A model generated the notes under the pieces. The model worked only from the letters and a program-made list of their open reading frames with translations, ran no database searches and was not told the DNA's origin. Below are positions 25,867 to 36,255 of a stretch of 64,000 nucleotides of DNA, in pieces. The translations under genes and the position numbers were made by a program. Each line of letters begins with the position of its first letter. The stretch's first letter is position 1. Source of the stretch: Streptococcus sanguinis (GTDB lineage: Bacteria; Bacillota; Bacilli; Lactobacillales; Streptococcaceae); NCBI RefSeq assembly GCF_019929225.1, contig NZ_JAHZPA010000001.1, positions 18,805 to 82,804 on the forward strand, written 5' to 3'.

Positions 25867-27117
25867 ATGAAAACTCCTTTTGTCAGTCGTGAAAAGCTAG
25901 CTGAGATTACGGCTCAGTTTCCAACCCCTTTCCATCTTTATGATGAGAAAGGAATTCGGGAAAGAGCGCGTGCCCTGCATGAGGCCTTTTCTTGGAATCC
26001 AGGTTTTAAAGAGTATTTTGCCGTCAAGGCTACTCCCAATCCTGCTATTTTAAAAATCCTCAAAGAAGAAGGCTGTGGGGTGGACTGTGCCAGCTATGTC
26101 GAATTGCTCATGAGTCAAAAGCTGGGCTTTGCTGGACAGGATATTATGTTTTCGTCCAATAACACACCAGCTGAGGAATTTCAGTTTGCGCGTGCCCTTG
26201 GAGCGACTATCAATCTGGATGCCTATGAAGATGTTGCTTTTTTGAAGGAGTCAGCGGGTATTCCAAAGATTATTTCCTGCCGTTACAACCCTGGCGGTGT
26301 CTTTGAGCTGGGAACCAGCATTATGGATAATCCAGAAGAAGCCAAGTTTGGTATGACCAAGGACCAGCTGATTCAGGCTTTCAAAGAGCTCAAGGAGTTG
26401 GGAGCTGAGAAATTTGGGATTCATGCCTTCTTGGCCTCAAATACTGTCAGCAATGACTACTATCCTGAACTGGCCCGTCAGCTTTTTGAGCTGGCTGTAG
26501 AAGTGGTGGCTGAGACAGGAGTCGAGCTGGACTTTATCAATCTCTCTGGTGGTGTTGGTATCAATTACCAGCCTGATGGCGAGGAAAATGACATTGCGGT
26601 CATCGGTCAGGGAGTTCGTCAGGCCTATGAAGCTATTCTAACTCCGGCTGGCCTAGGACAGGTCAAGATTTATACGGAGTTGGGCCGCTTTATGTTGGCG
26701 CCTTATGGCCTGCTGGTCACCAAGGTTACCCATAAGAAACAGACCTACCGAACCTATCTGGGGGTGGACGCCTCTGCGGTCAATCTGCTGCGTCCTGCCA
26801 TGTACGGTTCTTATCACCACATTACCAATATGGATCGACCTATGGGTGAGACAGAGATTGTGGATGTTGTCGGAAGCCTCTGCGAGAATAACGACAAATT
26901 CGCCATTAATCGCCCGCTGCCCGTCAGCCAAATCGGTGATACACTGGTGATTCACGATACGGGTGCTCATGGTTTCTCTATGGGTTATCAGTACAATGCC
27001 AAGCTCCGCTCCAGCGAAATTCTCTTGGAACAAGATGGCAATGTTCGCATGATTCGTCGGGCAGAAAAACCAGAAGATTATTTTGCGACACTGTATGGCT
27101 TTGATTTTGAAAAATAG
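25867..27117 (+). CDS. lysA: Diaminopimelate decarboxylase
   Basis: PLP enzyme of the last step of lysine synthesis. 416 residues, fold type III. The PLP lysine is Lys54 (FAVKATPNP). The phosphate-binding Gly loop lies in NLSGGVGINY, and the C-terminal active-site cysteine in GSLCENNDKFA. Related carboxynorspermidine decarboxylases share this fold, but similarity to the streptococcal LysA (EYFAVKATPNPAIL, HDTGAHGFSMGYQYN) favours lysA. Streptococcal walls use lysine, so the product feeds both protein and peptidoglycan. Confidence 0.92.
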   Translation: MKTPFVSREKLAEITAQFPTPFHLYDEKGIRERARALHEAFSWNPGFKEYFAVKATPNPAILKILKEEGCGVDCASYVELLMSQKLGFAGQDIMFSSNNTPAEEFQFARALGATINLDAYEDVAFLKESAGIPKIISCRYNPGGVFELGTSIMDNPEEAKFGMTKDQLIQAFKELKELGAEKFGIHAFLASNTVSNDYYPELARQLFELAVEVVAETGVELDFINLSGGVGINYQPDGEENDIAVIGQGVRQAYEAILTPAGLGQVKIYTELGRFMLAPYGLLVTKVTHKKQTYRTYLGVDASAVNLLRPAMYGSYHHITNMDRPMGETEIVDVVGSLCENNDKFAINRPLPVSQIGDTLVIHDTGAHGFSMGYQYNAKLRSSEILLEQDGNVRMIRRAEKPEDYFATLYGFDFEK

Positions 27118-27125
27118 AGAAAATT

Positions 27126-27134
27126 TGATATAAT
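27126..27134 (+). promoter_or_regulatory. Extended -10 promoter of yneF
   Basis: TGATATAAT lies 39 bases before the ATG of the small gene. Confidence 0.55.
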
Positions 27135-27173
27135 GAAGAGCAATGTAAAAATGGAAATAGAGGAGTTCTTGAT

Positions 27174-27422
27174 ATGAATTTAGTTTTAGCAATTTTCTTG
27201 ATTATGGCAGCATTTGCTGGAGGCGTGATCTTGGGTATGTATCTGCTTCGTCGGCAAGTGGAGAAGGAATTTGCAGAAAATCCGCGTCTGAATGTAGAAG
27301 CAGTTCGGACCTTGCTTAGCGCTAGCGGCCAACGGCCAAATGAAGCGAAAGTGCAGCAAGTCTACCGTCAAATTATCAGCCAGCAGAAAGCTGCGCTTGC
27401 TAAGAGCAAAAAGAAAAAATAA
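27174..27422 (+). CDS. yneF: UPF0154/YneF-family small membrane protein
   Basis: 82 residues: one N-terminal membrane helix ([21 protein letters not shown]), then a charged segment with the family-typical [32 protein letters not shown]. The C-terminus is a lysine cluster. It is widely conserved in Firmicutes but of unknown function. Confidence 0.88.
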   Translation: MNLVLAIFLIMAAFAGGVILGMYLLRRQVEKEFAENPRLNVEAVRTLLSASGQRPNEAKVQQVYRQIISQQKAALAKSKKKK

Positions 27423-27472
27423 TTTTCTAGAGGCTGGCTTTTAATACCAGTAGAGAAAATCAATAAAAAAAT

Positions 27473-27505
27473 GGGGATTTGGAATCGGCTTCCAGTCCCT
27501 TGTTT
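27473..27505 (+). terminator. Hairpin between yneF and murI
   Basis: GGGGATTTGGAA and TTCCAGTCCC form an imperfect stem followed by TTGTTTT. It overlaps the region where a murI promoter would be expected, so regulation of murI by this structure is possible. Confidence 0.45.
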
Positions 27506-27520
27506 TAGAAAGAAGACCTT

Positions 27521-28315
27521 ATGGATAATCGACCAATCGGTTTTTTAGACTCAGGAGTGGGCGGTTTGACTGTAGTCCGTGAGCTCATGCGGCAGCTCCC
27601 CCACGAAGAGGTCATTTATATCGGAGATTCGGCGCGGGCTCCTTACGGTCCTAGGCCTGCTGAGCAGATTCGCGCTTATACCTGGCAATTGGTCAACTTC
27701 CTCCTGACCAAGGATGTTAAGATGATAGTTATTGCCTGCAATACAGCAACTGCTGTTGTCTGGGAAGAAGTGAAGGAAAAGCTGGATATCCCAGTACTGG
27801 GCGTGATTCTGCCGGGGGCTAGTGCAGCTATTAAGTCAACTGCCAGCGGCCGCATCGGTGTTATTGGAACACCAATGACCGTTTCCTCTGATATCTATCG
27901 TCAGAAGATTGAAGCGCTCTCGCCGGAGATGCAGGTGGAAAGTTTGGCCTGCCCTAAGTTTGTGCCTTTGGTAGAGTCCAATGAACTTCATTCCAGTCTT
28001 ACCAAAAAAGTGGTCTATGAAACTCTGCAGCCTTTGGCTGGTCGGGTAGATACCCTTGTCTTGGGCTGTACCCACTATCCCTTGCTCCGGCCTATCATTC
28101 AAAACAGGATGGGACCGGATGTGAAGCTGATTGACAGCGGGGCAGAGTGCGTACGGGATATTTCTGTCCTGCTCAATTACTTTGAAATCAACCGCAGTCG
28201 GGAAAAACAGGAGCTCAATCACCAATTTTACACAACTGCCAATGCCAAAAGCTTTTCGGAGATTGCAGAAAGCTGGCTGGGCCTGAAAGTGAATGTGGAG
28301 CATGTAAGCTTATGA
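27521..28315 (+). CDS. murI: Glutamate racemase
   Basis: Makes D-glutamate for peptidoglycan. 264 residues. Both catalytic cysteines are present: Cys73 in IACNTAT and Cys183 in [16 protein letters not shown] is at the N-terminus. It overlaps the next gene by ATGA and is the first gene of a long, tightly packed run reaching to yidD at 33243. Confidence 0.97.
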   Translation: MDNRPIGFLDSGVGGLTVVRELMRQLPHEEVIYIGDSARAPYGPRPAEQIRAYTWQLVNFLLTKDVKMIVIACNTATAVVWEEVKEKLDIPVLGVILPGASAAIKSTASGRIGVIGTPMTVSSDIYRQKIEALSPEMQVESLACPKFVPLVESNELHSSLTKKVVYETLQPLAGRVDTLVLGCTHYPLLRPIIQNRMGPDVKLIDSGAECVRDISVLLNYFEINRSREKQELNHQFYTTANAKSFSEIAESWLGLKVNVEHVSL

Positions 28316-29316
28316 CAAATAAAATTTATGAATACATTGACGAGAACAATTGGTATATAGGAGAATGGACCCGCTTTCGCAAGGCCGGCTATCATTTCAA
28401 CGACATCCCATACAGGCTCTTGGAGCATATAGATGCAGAGTTGAGTGAGCTGATTGAGCGGGATTTGGATGAAGAATACAACGCCTTTACCACAGTTGTG
28501 GTCAAATACGGCTCGCCCATGTCCTATATCCAGTTTGTCCTCAATATGATGAACGACCGCCAGAAGCGGGATTTTAAGGCGACCAGTCATAAGGGGGCTA
28601 TTCTGATTACAGAAAAGGACTTGCTGCGCAAGGTTTTCTTCCTGTCTAAGGATGGAGTTAAGATGACCGACTTTTTTGGTCAGGGGCAGGAGTCAGAGAT
28701 GGCTGTCGGAGATACCATCTTGATTGCGACTCGCAACGAAGGAAAGACAGCAGAGTTTCGCAAACTCTTTGAGAAGCTGGGCTATAAGGTTAAGAATCTC
28801 AATGATTATCCTGACTTGCCAGAAGTGCAAGAGACTGGAACTACCTTTGAAGAAAATGCGCGGCTCAAGGCGGAGACAATCAGTAAACTGACCGGTAAAA
28901 TGGTGCTAGCTGACGACTCGGGTCTGCAGGTCGATGTTTTAGGCGGCTTGCCTGGCGTCTGGTCGGCTCGCTTCGCTGGAGTAGGCGCGACAGATGATGA
29001 AAACAACATCAAGCTCCTGCATGAATTGGCTATGGTGTTTGATGTTAAGGATCGCTCAGCCCATTTTCATACGACCTTAGTGGTGGCCAGTCCTGACAGG
29101 GAGTCTTTGGTAGTCGAAGCGGATTGGCCGGGCTACATTGCCCATGAGCCAAAAGGGGAAAATGGTTTTGGCTATGATCCCTTGTTCTTAGTGGGAGAAA
29201 CAGGAAAAACGTCTGCCGAGCTGACGATGGAAGAAAAAAATGCGCAATCCCATCGGGCTCAGGCAGTTAAGAAATTAGTGGAGGTATTTCCAGCATGGCA
29301 AAGCAAACCATTATAG
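28312..29316 (+). CDS. rdgB: XTP/dITP diphosphatase with streptococcal N-terminal domain
   Basis: House-cleaning NTPase that removes inosine and xanthosine triphosphates. The canonical RdgB/Ham1 domain covers about residues 138-334 ([59 protein letters not shown]). About 135 extra residues precede it ([39 protein letters not shown]), a domain I recognise from streptococcal RdgB proteins but not by function. Total 334 residues against about 200 for the usual enzyme. It overlaps murI and the phosphodiesterase gene. Confidence 0.93.
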   Translation: MTNKIYEYIDENNWYIGEWTRFRKAGYHFNDIPYRLLEHIDAELSELIERDLDEEYNAFTTVVVKYGSPMSYIQFVLNMMNDRQKRDFKATSHKGAILITEKDLLRKVFFLSKDGVKMTDFFGQGQESEMAVGDTILIATRNEGKTAEFRKLFEKLGYKVKNLNDYPDLPEVQETGTTFEENARLKAETISKLTGKMVLADDSGLQVDVLGGLPGVWSARFAGVGATDDENNIKLLHELAMVFDVKDRSAHFHTTLVVASPDRESLVVEADWPGYIAHEPKGENGFGYDPLFLVGETGKTSAELTMEEKNAQSHRAQAVKKLVEVFPAWQSKPL

Positions 29317-29816
29317 TCATGAGTGATTCTCATGGCGACCGTGCTATTGTAGAAGAAATTAGGAATCATTATATTGGAAAGGTAGATGCGATTTTCCATA
29401 ACGGAGACTCTGAGCTTCCTTCTGATGATGAGGTATGGCAAGGGATTCAGGTTGTGGCAGGCAATATGGACTTTTACGACGGCTATCCAGAACGCTTGGT
29501 GACGGATTTGGTGGGAACCATTATTGCCCAGACCCACGGACATCTCTTCCATATCAACTTTTCTTTTCAAAAGCTGGATTTGTGGGCGCAAGAGGTTAAT
29601 GCAGATATCTGCCTTTACGGCCACCTGCATATCCCAGATGCTCGAATGGAGGGCAAAACGCTCTTTCTGAATCCGGGCTCCATCAGCCAGCCGCGAGGCC
29701 TAATCAACGAACGTCTCTACGCTAAGGTAGAGATTGATGATGACCGCTTTAAAGTTGATTACTATACGCGAAATCATGAACCTTATCCAAGCTTGTCCAA
29801 GGAGTTTAGCCGATGA
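29295..29816 (+). CDS. YfcE/MJ0936-type metallophosphodiesterase
   Basis: 173-residue calcineurin-like phosphoesterase. Metal ligands appear in [39 protein letters not shown] and [10 protein letters not shown] (GHxH). The C-terminal [10 protein letters not shown] loop is typical of this subfamily. It probably cleaves phosphodiesters of nucleotides; the physiological substrate is unknown. It overlaps rdgB by 22 bases and the CBS gene by 4. Confidence 0.9.
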   Translation: MAKQTIIVMSDSHGDRAIVEEIRNHYIGKVDAIFHNGDSELPSDDEVWQGIQVVAGNMDFYDGYPERLVTDLVGTIIAQTHGHLFHINFSFQKLDLWAQEVNADICLYGHLHIPDARMEGKTLFLNPGSISQPRGLINERLYAKVEIDDDRFKVDYYTRNHEPYPSLSKEFSR

Positions 29817-30274
29817 TTGCTAAGGAATTCGAAGACTATCTGCTGCAACATGAAGAGACTTTTTTGACGCCTGGGGAAAATCTGGCGGTTATGATTGATA
29901 CCCATAATGTGGATCATGCTATCCTACTATTGAGCCAGATGACGTACTCACGTGTACCAGTCGTGACAGCAGATAAAAAGTTTGTTGGCACGATTTCCCT
30001 GACAGACATCATGTCCTATCGCATGCGCCATGATTTGCCAGAAGAGGAATTCATGATGACAGACATCGTCCACATGACCAAAATGGACGACTTGACAGTT
30101 GGGCCAGATTATACTGTATCAGATGTGCTTCATAAGTTGGTCGACGAGTCATTCCTGCCGGTTGTGGGCGAGGATCAGCATTTTTACGGAATTATTACTA
30201 GAAAGTCCATTTTGAAAGCTGTCAATTCCTTGTTGCACGGCTTTAGCAAAAAGTACGAAATTCGCAAAAAATGA
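29813..30274 (+). CDS. cbpB: CBS-pair protein, CbpB/YkuL type
   Basis: 153 residues: two CBS domains (about 20-75 and 85-145) and nothing else (YSRVPVVTADKKFVGTISLTDIM and ESFLPVVGEDQHFYGIITRKSIL). Homologues (Listeria CbpB, B. subtilis YkuL/DarB) bind cyclic di-AMP and control Rel or pyruvate carboxylase. Binding here is inferred. Interest: alarmone genes relPRS lie elsewhere in the window. Confidence 0.82.
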   Translation: MIAKEFEDYLLQHEETFLTPGENLAVMIDTHNVDHAILLLSQMTYSRVPVVTADKKFVGTISLTDIMSYRMRHDLPEEEFMMTDIVHMTKMDDLTVGPDYTVSDVLHKLVDESFLPVVGEDQHFYGIITRKSILKAVNSLLHGFSKKYEIRKK

Positions 30275-31002
30275 AAGAATACATTAGACCGTTTTTAAAT
30301 CAAAAAGACATCTCAGAAAATTCTAAAATTGCCTATTCTTATGATTTGGAGCAGTTTGTCGAGGAAGTACATGGCCGGATTACCGAGACCAATCTGCGGA
30401 TTTATCAGGCCTCTATCAAGGATTTTAAGGCAGCTGTTCAGAAGCGGAAGCTCTCAGCAGTCAATCAATTTCTCTACTTCCTTTATCAGCAGCAGCTCAT
30501 TGAGGAGTTTCACCGCTTGGTTCTGCCCAAGGTTTCCGTATCGAAGGAGCAGGAAAATGAACTGCTGGACCTGTCTGCTTTTTGGCAGGAATCAAGCGTT
30601 CCCAGAGGGCGGCTGATGGCTCTTCTTATCTTGGAAATGGGCTTGCTGCCCAGCGAGATTCTGCAGGTCAGAGTGGCAGATGTCAATCTTGACTTTCAGG
30701 TTTTGAAGATTGAAAAGGCCGGTCAGAAGCGTGTCATCAAGATTCCTGAAAGCCTGACGGGTGAGCTGGAAGACTATCTGACGGGGACATATTTATTTGA
30801 GAAAAACGGCAAATCCTATTCTCGTCAGTGGGGTTTCCGTCAGCTAGAGGCCTTCTTGATTGAGCAGGGACAAACCAGTCTATCTGCCCAAAGCCTGCGT
30901 GAGCAGTTTATTTTGCGCCAGCGGGAGAAGGGGATTGGTCTCTATGATATTGCCCAGGATTTGGGCTTGAAAACCATGATTACACTAGAAAAATACAGAT
31001 AA
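30271..31002 (+). CDS. XerD-like tyrosine recombinase homologue, catalytically degenerate
   Basis: 243 residues, shorter than true XerC/D (about 300). An N-terminal SAM-like core-binding domain ([20 protein letters not shown]) precedes a reduced catalytic domain. The C-terminal Tyr242 (LEKYR) is retained, but the first catalytic Arg is replaced (GLLPSEILQ where active enzymes have GLRxSEL) and the His of the usual LGH is missing (DLGLKTM). Streptococci resolve chromosome dimers with XerS, so this protein probably has another, non-recombinase role. It is embedded before scpA. Confidence 0.85.
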   Translation: MKEYIRPFLNQKDISENSKIAYSYDLEQFVEEVHGRITETNLRIYQASIKDFKAAVQKRKLSAVNQFLYFLYQQQLIEEFHRLVLPKVSVSKEQENELLDLSAFWQESSVPRGRLMALLILEMGLLPSEILQVRVADVNLDFQVLKIEKAGQKRVIKIPESLTGELEDYLTGTYLFEKNGKSYSRQWGFRQLEAFLIEQGQTSLSAQSLREQFILRQREKGIGLYDIAQDLGLKTMITLEKYR

Positions 31003-31004
31003 AA

Positions 31005-31715
31005 ATGGATATCAAACTAAAAGATTTTGAAGGCCCGTTGGACCTGCTGCTCCACCTTGTATCTAAGTACCAGGTGGATATTTATGATGTGCCCATTACG
31101 GAGGTCATAGAGCAGTATCTGGCTTATGTGGCTACTTTGCAGGCCATGAAGCTGGAAGTGACGGGTGAGTACATGGTCATGGCCAGCCAGCTTATGCTGA
31201 TTAAGAGCCGCAAGCTTTTGCCTAAGGTAGCGGATAATGCTGAGCTGGAAGATGATTTGGAGCAAGACCTCTTGAGTCAGATTGAGGAATACCGTAAGTT
31301 CAAGCTCTTGGGTGAGAAAATGTCGCTCCAGCATGATGACCGGGCACTTTATTATTCTAAGCCTAAGCTGGAGCTGGTTTATGAAGACGCTGAGCTCCTG
31401 CATGACAAGTCAACGATTGATCTTTTCTTGGCTTTTTCCAAGGTTATCGCCAAGAAGCAAGAGGAGTTTTCTAAGAGCCATACAACCATTGTGCGAGACG
31501 AGTACAAGATCGAGGACATGATGGAAGTGGTGCGTCAGCGCTGTGCTGGTAAGAGCCGTCTGGCTTTGCAGGAGATTTTTGCAGAGACCAAGGACATGAA
31601 TGAAGTTATTACTCTCTTTCTGGCGACATTGGAATTGGTCAAGGTGCAGGAAGTGCAAGTCATTCAGGAAGAAAATTTTGGAAATATTTATTTAGTAGGA
31701 AGAGGAAATGAGTAA
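31005..31715 (+). CDS. scpA: Condensin kleisin subunit ScpA
   Basis: Kleisin that bridges the SMC heads and binds ScpB for chromosome organisation and segregation. 236 residues. The N-terminal SMC-neck motif is [17 protein letters not shown]; the middle is acidic and flexible ([20 protein letters not shown]); a C-terminal winged helix ends the protein. It overlaps scpB by 8 bases, implying coupled translation. Confidence 0.96.
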   Translation: MDIKLKDFEGPLDLLLHLVSKYQVDIYDVPITEVIEQYLAYVATLQAMKLEVTGEYMVMASQLMLIKSRKLLPKVADNAELEDDLEQDLLSQIEEYRKFKLLGEKMSLQHDDRALYYSKPKLELVYEDAELLHDKSTIDLFLAFSKVIAKKQEEFSKSHTTIVRDEYKIEDMMEVVRQRCAGKSRLALQEIFAETKDMNEVITLFLATLELVKVQEVQVIQEENFGNIYLVGRGNE

Positions 31716-32277
31716 GTTAGCAGAGATTGAAGCCCTGCTTTTTGTTGCGGGAGAAGATGGACTCAAGGTTCATCAATTGGCAGAAATCCTTTCTTTGCCG
31801 CCGACCGGGGTTATTCAGAGTTTGGAGAAGTTGGCTGAGCAATATGAAGCCAATCCAGACTCTAGCCTGACCCTGCTGGAAACTTCAAAGACATACAAGC
31901 TGGTCACAAAGCCAGAGTTTGCTGAGATTCTGCGGGCCTATTCACGGGCTCCAATCAATCAAAGTCTGTCGCGGGCAGCGCTGGAGACCTTGTCTATCAT
32001 TGCCTATAAGCAGCCGATTACAAGGGTAGAAATAGATGACATCCGCGGGGTTAATTCTAGTGGTGCTTTGGCTAAGCTCTTGGCTTTTGAACTGGTTCGA
32101 GAGGATGGCAAAAAGGAAGTCATTGGCCGGCCAAATCTCTATGTGACAACGGATTATTTCTTAGACTATATGGGAATCAATCACCTAGATGAGCTGCCGA
32201 TTGTCGAAGAAACAGAGCTAGTTGCTGAAGAAAGCCAGCTCTTTATTGAAAGGACAGATATCGATGAGAATCAATAA
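31708..32277 (+). CDS. scpB: Condensin subunit ScpB
   Basis: 189 residues, two winged-helix domains. The recognisable block is [27 protein letters not shown], then [18 protein letters not shown]. It dimerises and binds ScpA in the SMC complex. The start overlaps scpA and the end overlaps the rluB start by 14 bases. Confidence 0.96.
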   Translation: MSKLAEIEALLFVAGEDGLKVHQLAEILSLPPTGVIQSLEKLAEQYEANPDSSLTLLETSKTYKLVTKPEFAEILRAYSRAPINQSLSRAALETLSIIAYKQPITRVEIDDIRGVNSSGALAKLLAFELVREDGKKEVIGRPNLYVTTDYFLDYMGINHLDELPIVEETELVAEESQLFIERTDIDENQ

Positions 32278-32992
32278 ATACATCGCTCATGCTGGGATAG
32301 CCAGCCGCCGTAAGGCAGAAGAGCTAATCAGGCAGGGGAAGGTCAGTATAAACGGCCAAGTGGTACGTGAGCTGGCGACGAACGTTAAGTCTGGCGACCG
32401 TGTGGAAGTAGAAGGCCAACCTATCTACAATGAGGAGAAGGTTTATTACCTCCTCAATAAGCCGCGCGGGGTTATCTCCTCTGTCAGTGATGACAAGGGA
32501 CGTAAGACAGTCGTGGATCTTTTGCCTCAGGTCAAGGAGCGGATTTATCCAGTTGGTCGTTTGGATTGGGATACTTCTGGTATCCTCATTTTGACCAATG
32601 ACGGGGACTTTACCGACGAGATGATTCATCCCCGAAATGAGATTGACAAGGTCTATGTGGCGCGTGTCAAAGGATTGGCTAATAAAGAAGTTCTTCGTCC
32701 TCTGACTCGCGGTATTGAGATAGAGGGGCGCAAAACCAAGCCAGCAGTTTATGAGATTATCAAGGTTGATCCGGCAAAAAATCGCTCGGTCGTTCAGTTG
32801 ACCATCCATGAAGGCCGTAACCATCAGGTCAAGAAGATGTTCCAGGCGGTCGGACTGCAAGTGGATAAGCTGTCACGGACTCGCTTTGGTCATTTGGATC
32901 TGACGGGCCTCAAGCCTGGTGAGTATCGTAAGCTCAGTAAAAAAGAAGTCAGCCAACTGCACACACTGGCTGTAACCAAGACCAAGAAATGA
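32264..32992 (+). CDS. rluB: Ribosomal large-subunit pseudouridine synthase B
   Basis: Isomerises a uridine in helix 89/90 of 23S rRNA by family homology. I begin at ATG 32264 ([11 protein letters not shown]), not the in-frame start 42 bases upstream. 242 residues: N-terminal S4 RNA-binding domain ([20 protein letters not shown]), then the catalytic domain with [18 protein letters not shown] (catalytic Asp) and [13 protein letters not shown]. Overlaps scpB by 14 bases and yidD by ATGA. Confidence 0.95.
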   Translation: MRINKYIAHAGIASRRKAEELIRQGKVSINGQVVRELATNVKSGDRVEVEGQPIYNEEKVYYLLNKPRGVISSVSDDKGRKTVVDLLPQVKERIYPVGRLDWDTSGILILTNDGDFTDEMIHPRNEIDKVYVARVKGLANKEVLRPLTRGIEIEGRKTKPAVYEIIKVDPAKNRSVVQLTIHEGRNHQVKKMFQAVGLQVDKLSRTRFGHLDLTGLKPGEYRKLSKKEVSQLHTLAVTKTKK

Positions 32993-33243
32993 TAAAGAAA
33001 CTGCTCATTGCTCCTGTCCGTTTTTATCAGCGCTTCATATCGCCTGCTTTTCCTCCATCTTGCCGCTTTCGGCCCACCTGCTCTAACTATATGATAGAGG
33101 CTATCCAGAAGCATGGTGCCAAAGGTGTTTTGATGGGCTTGGCGCGAATTCTCCGCTGCCATCCCTGGTCTCAACCAGGAGAGGATCCCGTACCAGACCA
33201 TTTCAGTCTGAAAAGGAACGATACAAGAAAAAAGTCACACTAG
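32989..33243 (+). CDS. yidD: Membrane protein insertion efficiency factor YidD
   Basis: 84 residues with the family signature [24 protein letters not shown] and [20 protein letters not shown], including conserved cysteines. An amphipathic membrane-associated helper of YidC-type insertion. The stop codon lies inside the stem of the following terminator. Confidence 0.95.
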   Translation: MIKKLLIAPVRFYQRFISPAFPPSCRFRPTCSNYMIEAIQKHGAKGVLMGLARILRCHPWSQPGEDPVPDHFSLKRNDTRKKSH

Positions 33244-33268
33244 CTATTTATCTAGTGTGACTTTTTTT
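33231..33268. terminator. Bidirectional terminator between yidD and trkH
   Basis: AAAGTCACACTAG and CTAGTGTGACTTT form a perfect 13-bp stem with an 8-nt loop. T tracts are present in both directions for the convergent operons. Confidence 0.9.
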
Positions 33269-33290
33269 ATCTATAATCTCAGAGTGTTTC

Positions 33291-34730
33291 CTATCTTCTA
33301 GACCAAGTCTTAGGCAGGAAGAGCAGGAGAATCGGGTAGATTTCCAAACGTCCGCCAATCATGGCAAAGGACAGCAATAGCTTAGAAAAAGGACTGAAGA
33401 TAGAAAAGGTATCCGTCGTCCCAATCATAGGACCGATATTGTTGAAGCAGGATAGAACACCACTGACAACTGTCATGAGATTGTTGTTATCCAGGCTGAC
33501 GATGAAAACCAGCGCCAGCACGATCAAAACATAGGTTGCTAAATATTTGAGGACCTTGTGCTGGGTATCCTTATCTAAGACAGCACCATTAACATGCATG
33601 GTTAGGACCCGATTGGGTGATAAGGTAGAGAGGATTTGATTTTTGGCAATGCGGGAAATGATAATCCCCCGAATGACCTTGAATCCCCCAGCGGTTGATC
33701 CGGCCGAACCCCCGATACACATGAGCAGGAGCAGGATGACCTGAGAAAAGAGAGGCCACTTGACCGTATCACCATAGCCGAATCCAGTCGTTGTGATGAT
33801 ATTGGAAACCTGGAAGAAGGAAATCTCCACGCTCTTGGCAAAGCCTTGATAGAGGTGGAAGACATTAAAGGCAATCAAGGCAGTAGAAAGAAAGACAATC
33901 CAGAGATAGCCTCTAAGCTCTTCATCACCAAAGCAGGCCTTAAACTTGCGAATCAGCAAGTAATAGTAGAGATTAAAGTTGACCCCGAAAGCCAAGACCC
34001 CAAAGCTGACCAGATAAGTAATCAGTGAGCTGTTGTAATGGGCAATACCGTCATTGTAAACGGTGAATCCTCCTGTACCAGCTGTTCCCATGGCAATCAC
34101 AAGGCTGTCAAAGAGCGGCATACCCGCTAGGAAATAAAGCAGGGCAAAGATAGCAAAGAGAGCTAGATAAATGATATAAAGGATCTGGGCCGTACTCTTG
34201 AGCTTGGACACAACCTTGCCAAAGACTGGTCCCGGAACTTCCGCTTTCATGACCTCCAAGTGGCCATTTTTAGCATTGTCCATAATAGCTAGGGCAAAGA
34301 CCAGTACTCCCATCCCTCCGATTAAGTGGGTAAAGCTACGCCAGAAGAGAAGCGAATGAGAGAGAACGCCGACATCGTTGAGAATAGTCGCTCCCGTGGT
34401 TGTAAAGCCGGAGCTGACCTCAAAGAAGGCATCGATGATGTCCGGTATCTGACCAGAGAAGACAAAGGGCAGGGCTCCGAAGAAGGACCAGAGAATCCAA
34501 CAAAGGGCTACAATCAGTACACCTTCCTTGGCGTAGATATGCAGGTCCTTGGGCTTGAAATAAGATCCTATGCCACCTAAAACTAGCAGGATAGCCATGG
34601 TCGCCCCGATAGAGAGAAAGACTTTTAAAGGCTCACCGTAGATTAGAGCGACAATAATGGGTACAATCAGCAGAGCCGCCTCAATCAGCAGTAATTTTGC
34701 CAGCAGGTAGCGAATCATAGATCTATTCAT
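33291..34730 (-). CDS. trkH: Potassium uptake protein TrkH/KtrB
   Basis: 479-residue K+ channel-like subunit with about ten or more membrane segments and four pore loops (for example SGFTTTGATIL, GTAGTGGFTVYNDG, TTTGFGYGDT and NNIGPMIG). Works with the TrkA regulator encoded immediately upstream on the same strand (5-base gap). Member of the Trk/Ktr superfamily; naming between TrkH and KtrB is uncertain. Confidence 0.93.
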   Translation of the reverse strand: MNRSMIRYLLAKLLLIEAALLIVPIIVALIYGEPLKVFLSIGATMAILLVLGGIGSYFKPKDLHIYAKEGVLIVALCWILWSFFGALPFVFSGQIPDIIDAFFEVSSGFTTTGATILNDVGVLSHSLLFWRSFTHLIGGMGVLVFALAIMDNAKNGHLEVMKAEVPGPVFGKVVSKLKSTAQILYIIYLALFAIFALLYFLAGMPLFDSLVIAMGTAGTGGFTVYNDGIAHYNSSLITYLVSFGVLAFGVNFNLYYYLLIRKFKACFGDEELRGYLWIVFLSTALIAFNVFHLYQGFAKSVEISFFQVSNIITTTGFGYGDTVKWPLFSQVILLLLMCIGGSAGSTAGGFKVIRGIIISRIAKNQILSTLSPNRVLTMHVNGAVLDKDTQHKVLKYLATYVLIVLALVFIVSLDNNNLMTVVSGVLSCFNNIGPMIGTTDTFSIFSPFSKLLLSFAMIGGRLEIYPILLLFLPKTWSRR

Positions 34731-34735
34731 GTGGC

Positions 34736-36085
34736 CTACCTCGCTAACAGATCGTAAATCTGCGTGATATTTTGCAGCAGAGTGGTCACGACAATTTTAT
34801 CTCCAACTTGCAGATTGTCATCGCCTGTAGGGAAGATAGCTTTACCTTGGCGGATAATAGCCGCAATCAGGACATCTTTCTTCAGATGAAGCTGAGATAG
34901 AGGAATACCAGTCATCTTGTTTTCTTCCTTGATTTGGAACTGCAGGGTCTCGATTTGGCCGTTGGCTACATGGTGCAGAGCTTCTAGGTTAGAGAACTGA
35001 GCATTGTAGCGACCGCGGATAAAGTGCATAACCGTATCAACAGCAATACCTTTTGGTGTCACGATGCTGGCAAAGTCTTGATTATCAATGATTTCCAACA
35101 AACTAGTCCGGTTGACCTTAGTGATGTTTTTCTGTACACCCAGATTATTAAGGAACATGGAAGTAATGATATTTTCTTCATCCACACCAGTCAGGGTAGC
35201 GATGGCATCAAAGTTATTGGCGCGTTCCTCCAGTAAGATATCCTTGGCAGTACCGTCTCCATGGACGACATAGAGATCAGGAAATTCCTGACTGAAAAAG
35301 GTTGCCCGTTCATGGTTAGATTCAATAACTTTGAGCTCGATTTTACTATTCTTGAGAATATTGAGCAAGTAATAAGCGATCTTGCCTGCCCCGATAATCA
35401 TCAGGCTCTTAACCACTCTAGGACGTACCATATTGTGGAATTGAACAATGTCCAGGCGGTTACCTGTGACATAGATCTTGTCGCCGGCATCCAGAGTGAA
35501 GTCACCGTCAGGGATCTCCAAGTGACCTTTTCTCTCAATAGCACAGACAATGATATTTCCAAATTTTTTGCGGAACTGGGAAATACTCATCTGGCAGAGA
35601 TTGCTGTCTTCCTTGAGTTTGAACTCCATCAGTGCCACTCGGCCATTGGCAAAGTGTTCTACTGACAGGGCGTTAGGGAAGTCAATAATATTAGCGATAT
35701 AGCGAGCAGTTAAGAGTTCAGGATTGACCACCAGCGAGAAGCCTAGGATGTTCTTCTCCTTAAAATAAGAGTTAGAATATTCAGGATTACGCACCCGAAC
35801 GACGGTTTCCTTAGCCCCCATCCGTTTGGCCAGAACAGCTGAAACCATGTTGACCTCATCATGCTCGGTCATAGAGATGAAGATGTCGCAGTGACTAACA
35901 TTCGCTTGTTCTAAGATTTTGAAGTTGGCTCCATTGCCAGCAATACCAATAATGTCATAGCGCTTGGTAATCTGGTTGAGAACAGCCTCATCCTGCTCAA
36001 TCAGGATAACATCATGATTTTCAGCCACTAGGGAGCGACAGAGGGCCGTTCCGACCTTCCCGCCGCCAACAACGATAATTTTCAT
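34736..36085 (-). CDS. trkA: Trk potassium system regulatory protein TrkA
   Basis: 449 residues with two RCK modules: each has an NAD-binding Rossmann fold (MKIIVVGGGKVGTALC at the start; SLMIIGAGKIAYYLL near residue 225) and a C-terminal TrkA_C domain, the latter a known cyclic di-AMP site in relatives. I start at 36085, where GGAGGA precedes the ATG; the longer TTG start would overlap that site. Gates TrkH according to nucleotide binding. Confidence 0.94.
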   Translation of the reverse strand: MKIIVVGGGKVGTALCRSLVAENHDVILIEQDEAVLNQITKRYDIIGIAGNGANFKILEQANVSHCDIFISMTEHDEVNMVSAVLAKRMGAKETVVRVRNPEYSNSYFKEKNILGFSLVVNPELLTARYIANIIDFPNALSVEHFANGRVALMEFKLKEDSNLCQMSISQFRKKFGNIIVCAIERKGHLEIPDGDFTLDAGDKIYVTGNRLDIVQFHNMVRPRVVKSLMIIGAGKIAYYLLNILKNSKIELKVIESNHERATFFSQEFPDLYVVHGDGTAKDILLEERANNFDAIATLTGVDEENIITSMFLNNLGVQKNITKVNRTSLLEIIDNQDFASIVTPKGIAVDTVMHFIRGRYNAQFSNLEALHHVANGQIETLQFQIKEENKMTGIPLSQLHLKKDVLIAAIIRQGKAIFPTGDDNLQVGDKIVVTTLLQNITQIYDLLAR

Positions 36086-36255
36086 AAGTTTAGATTCCTC
36101 CAAAGTATGTATCTATCATACTCTTTTTTCATTTAAATTTCATCTATAAAATACAGAATAGCTTGCTTATTTATAGAATTCCGAATATTTTTTTACCAAA
36201 ATGGTATCTTCCTGTGATATTTTTAAAAAAAGTACAACTTTTTGAGCATTTTTTA

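Noticed and set aside
30271..31002. Active integrase of a mobile element
   Set aside because: Catalytic residues are replaced and the gene is embedded in a conserved housekeeping operon.
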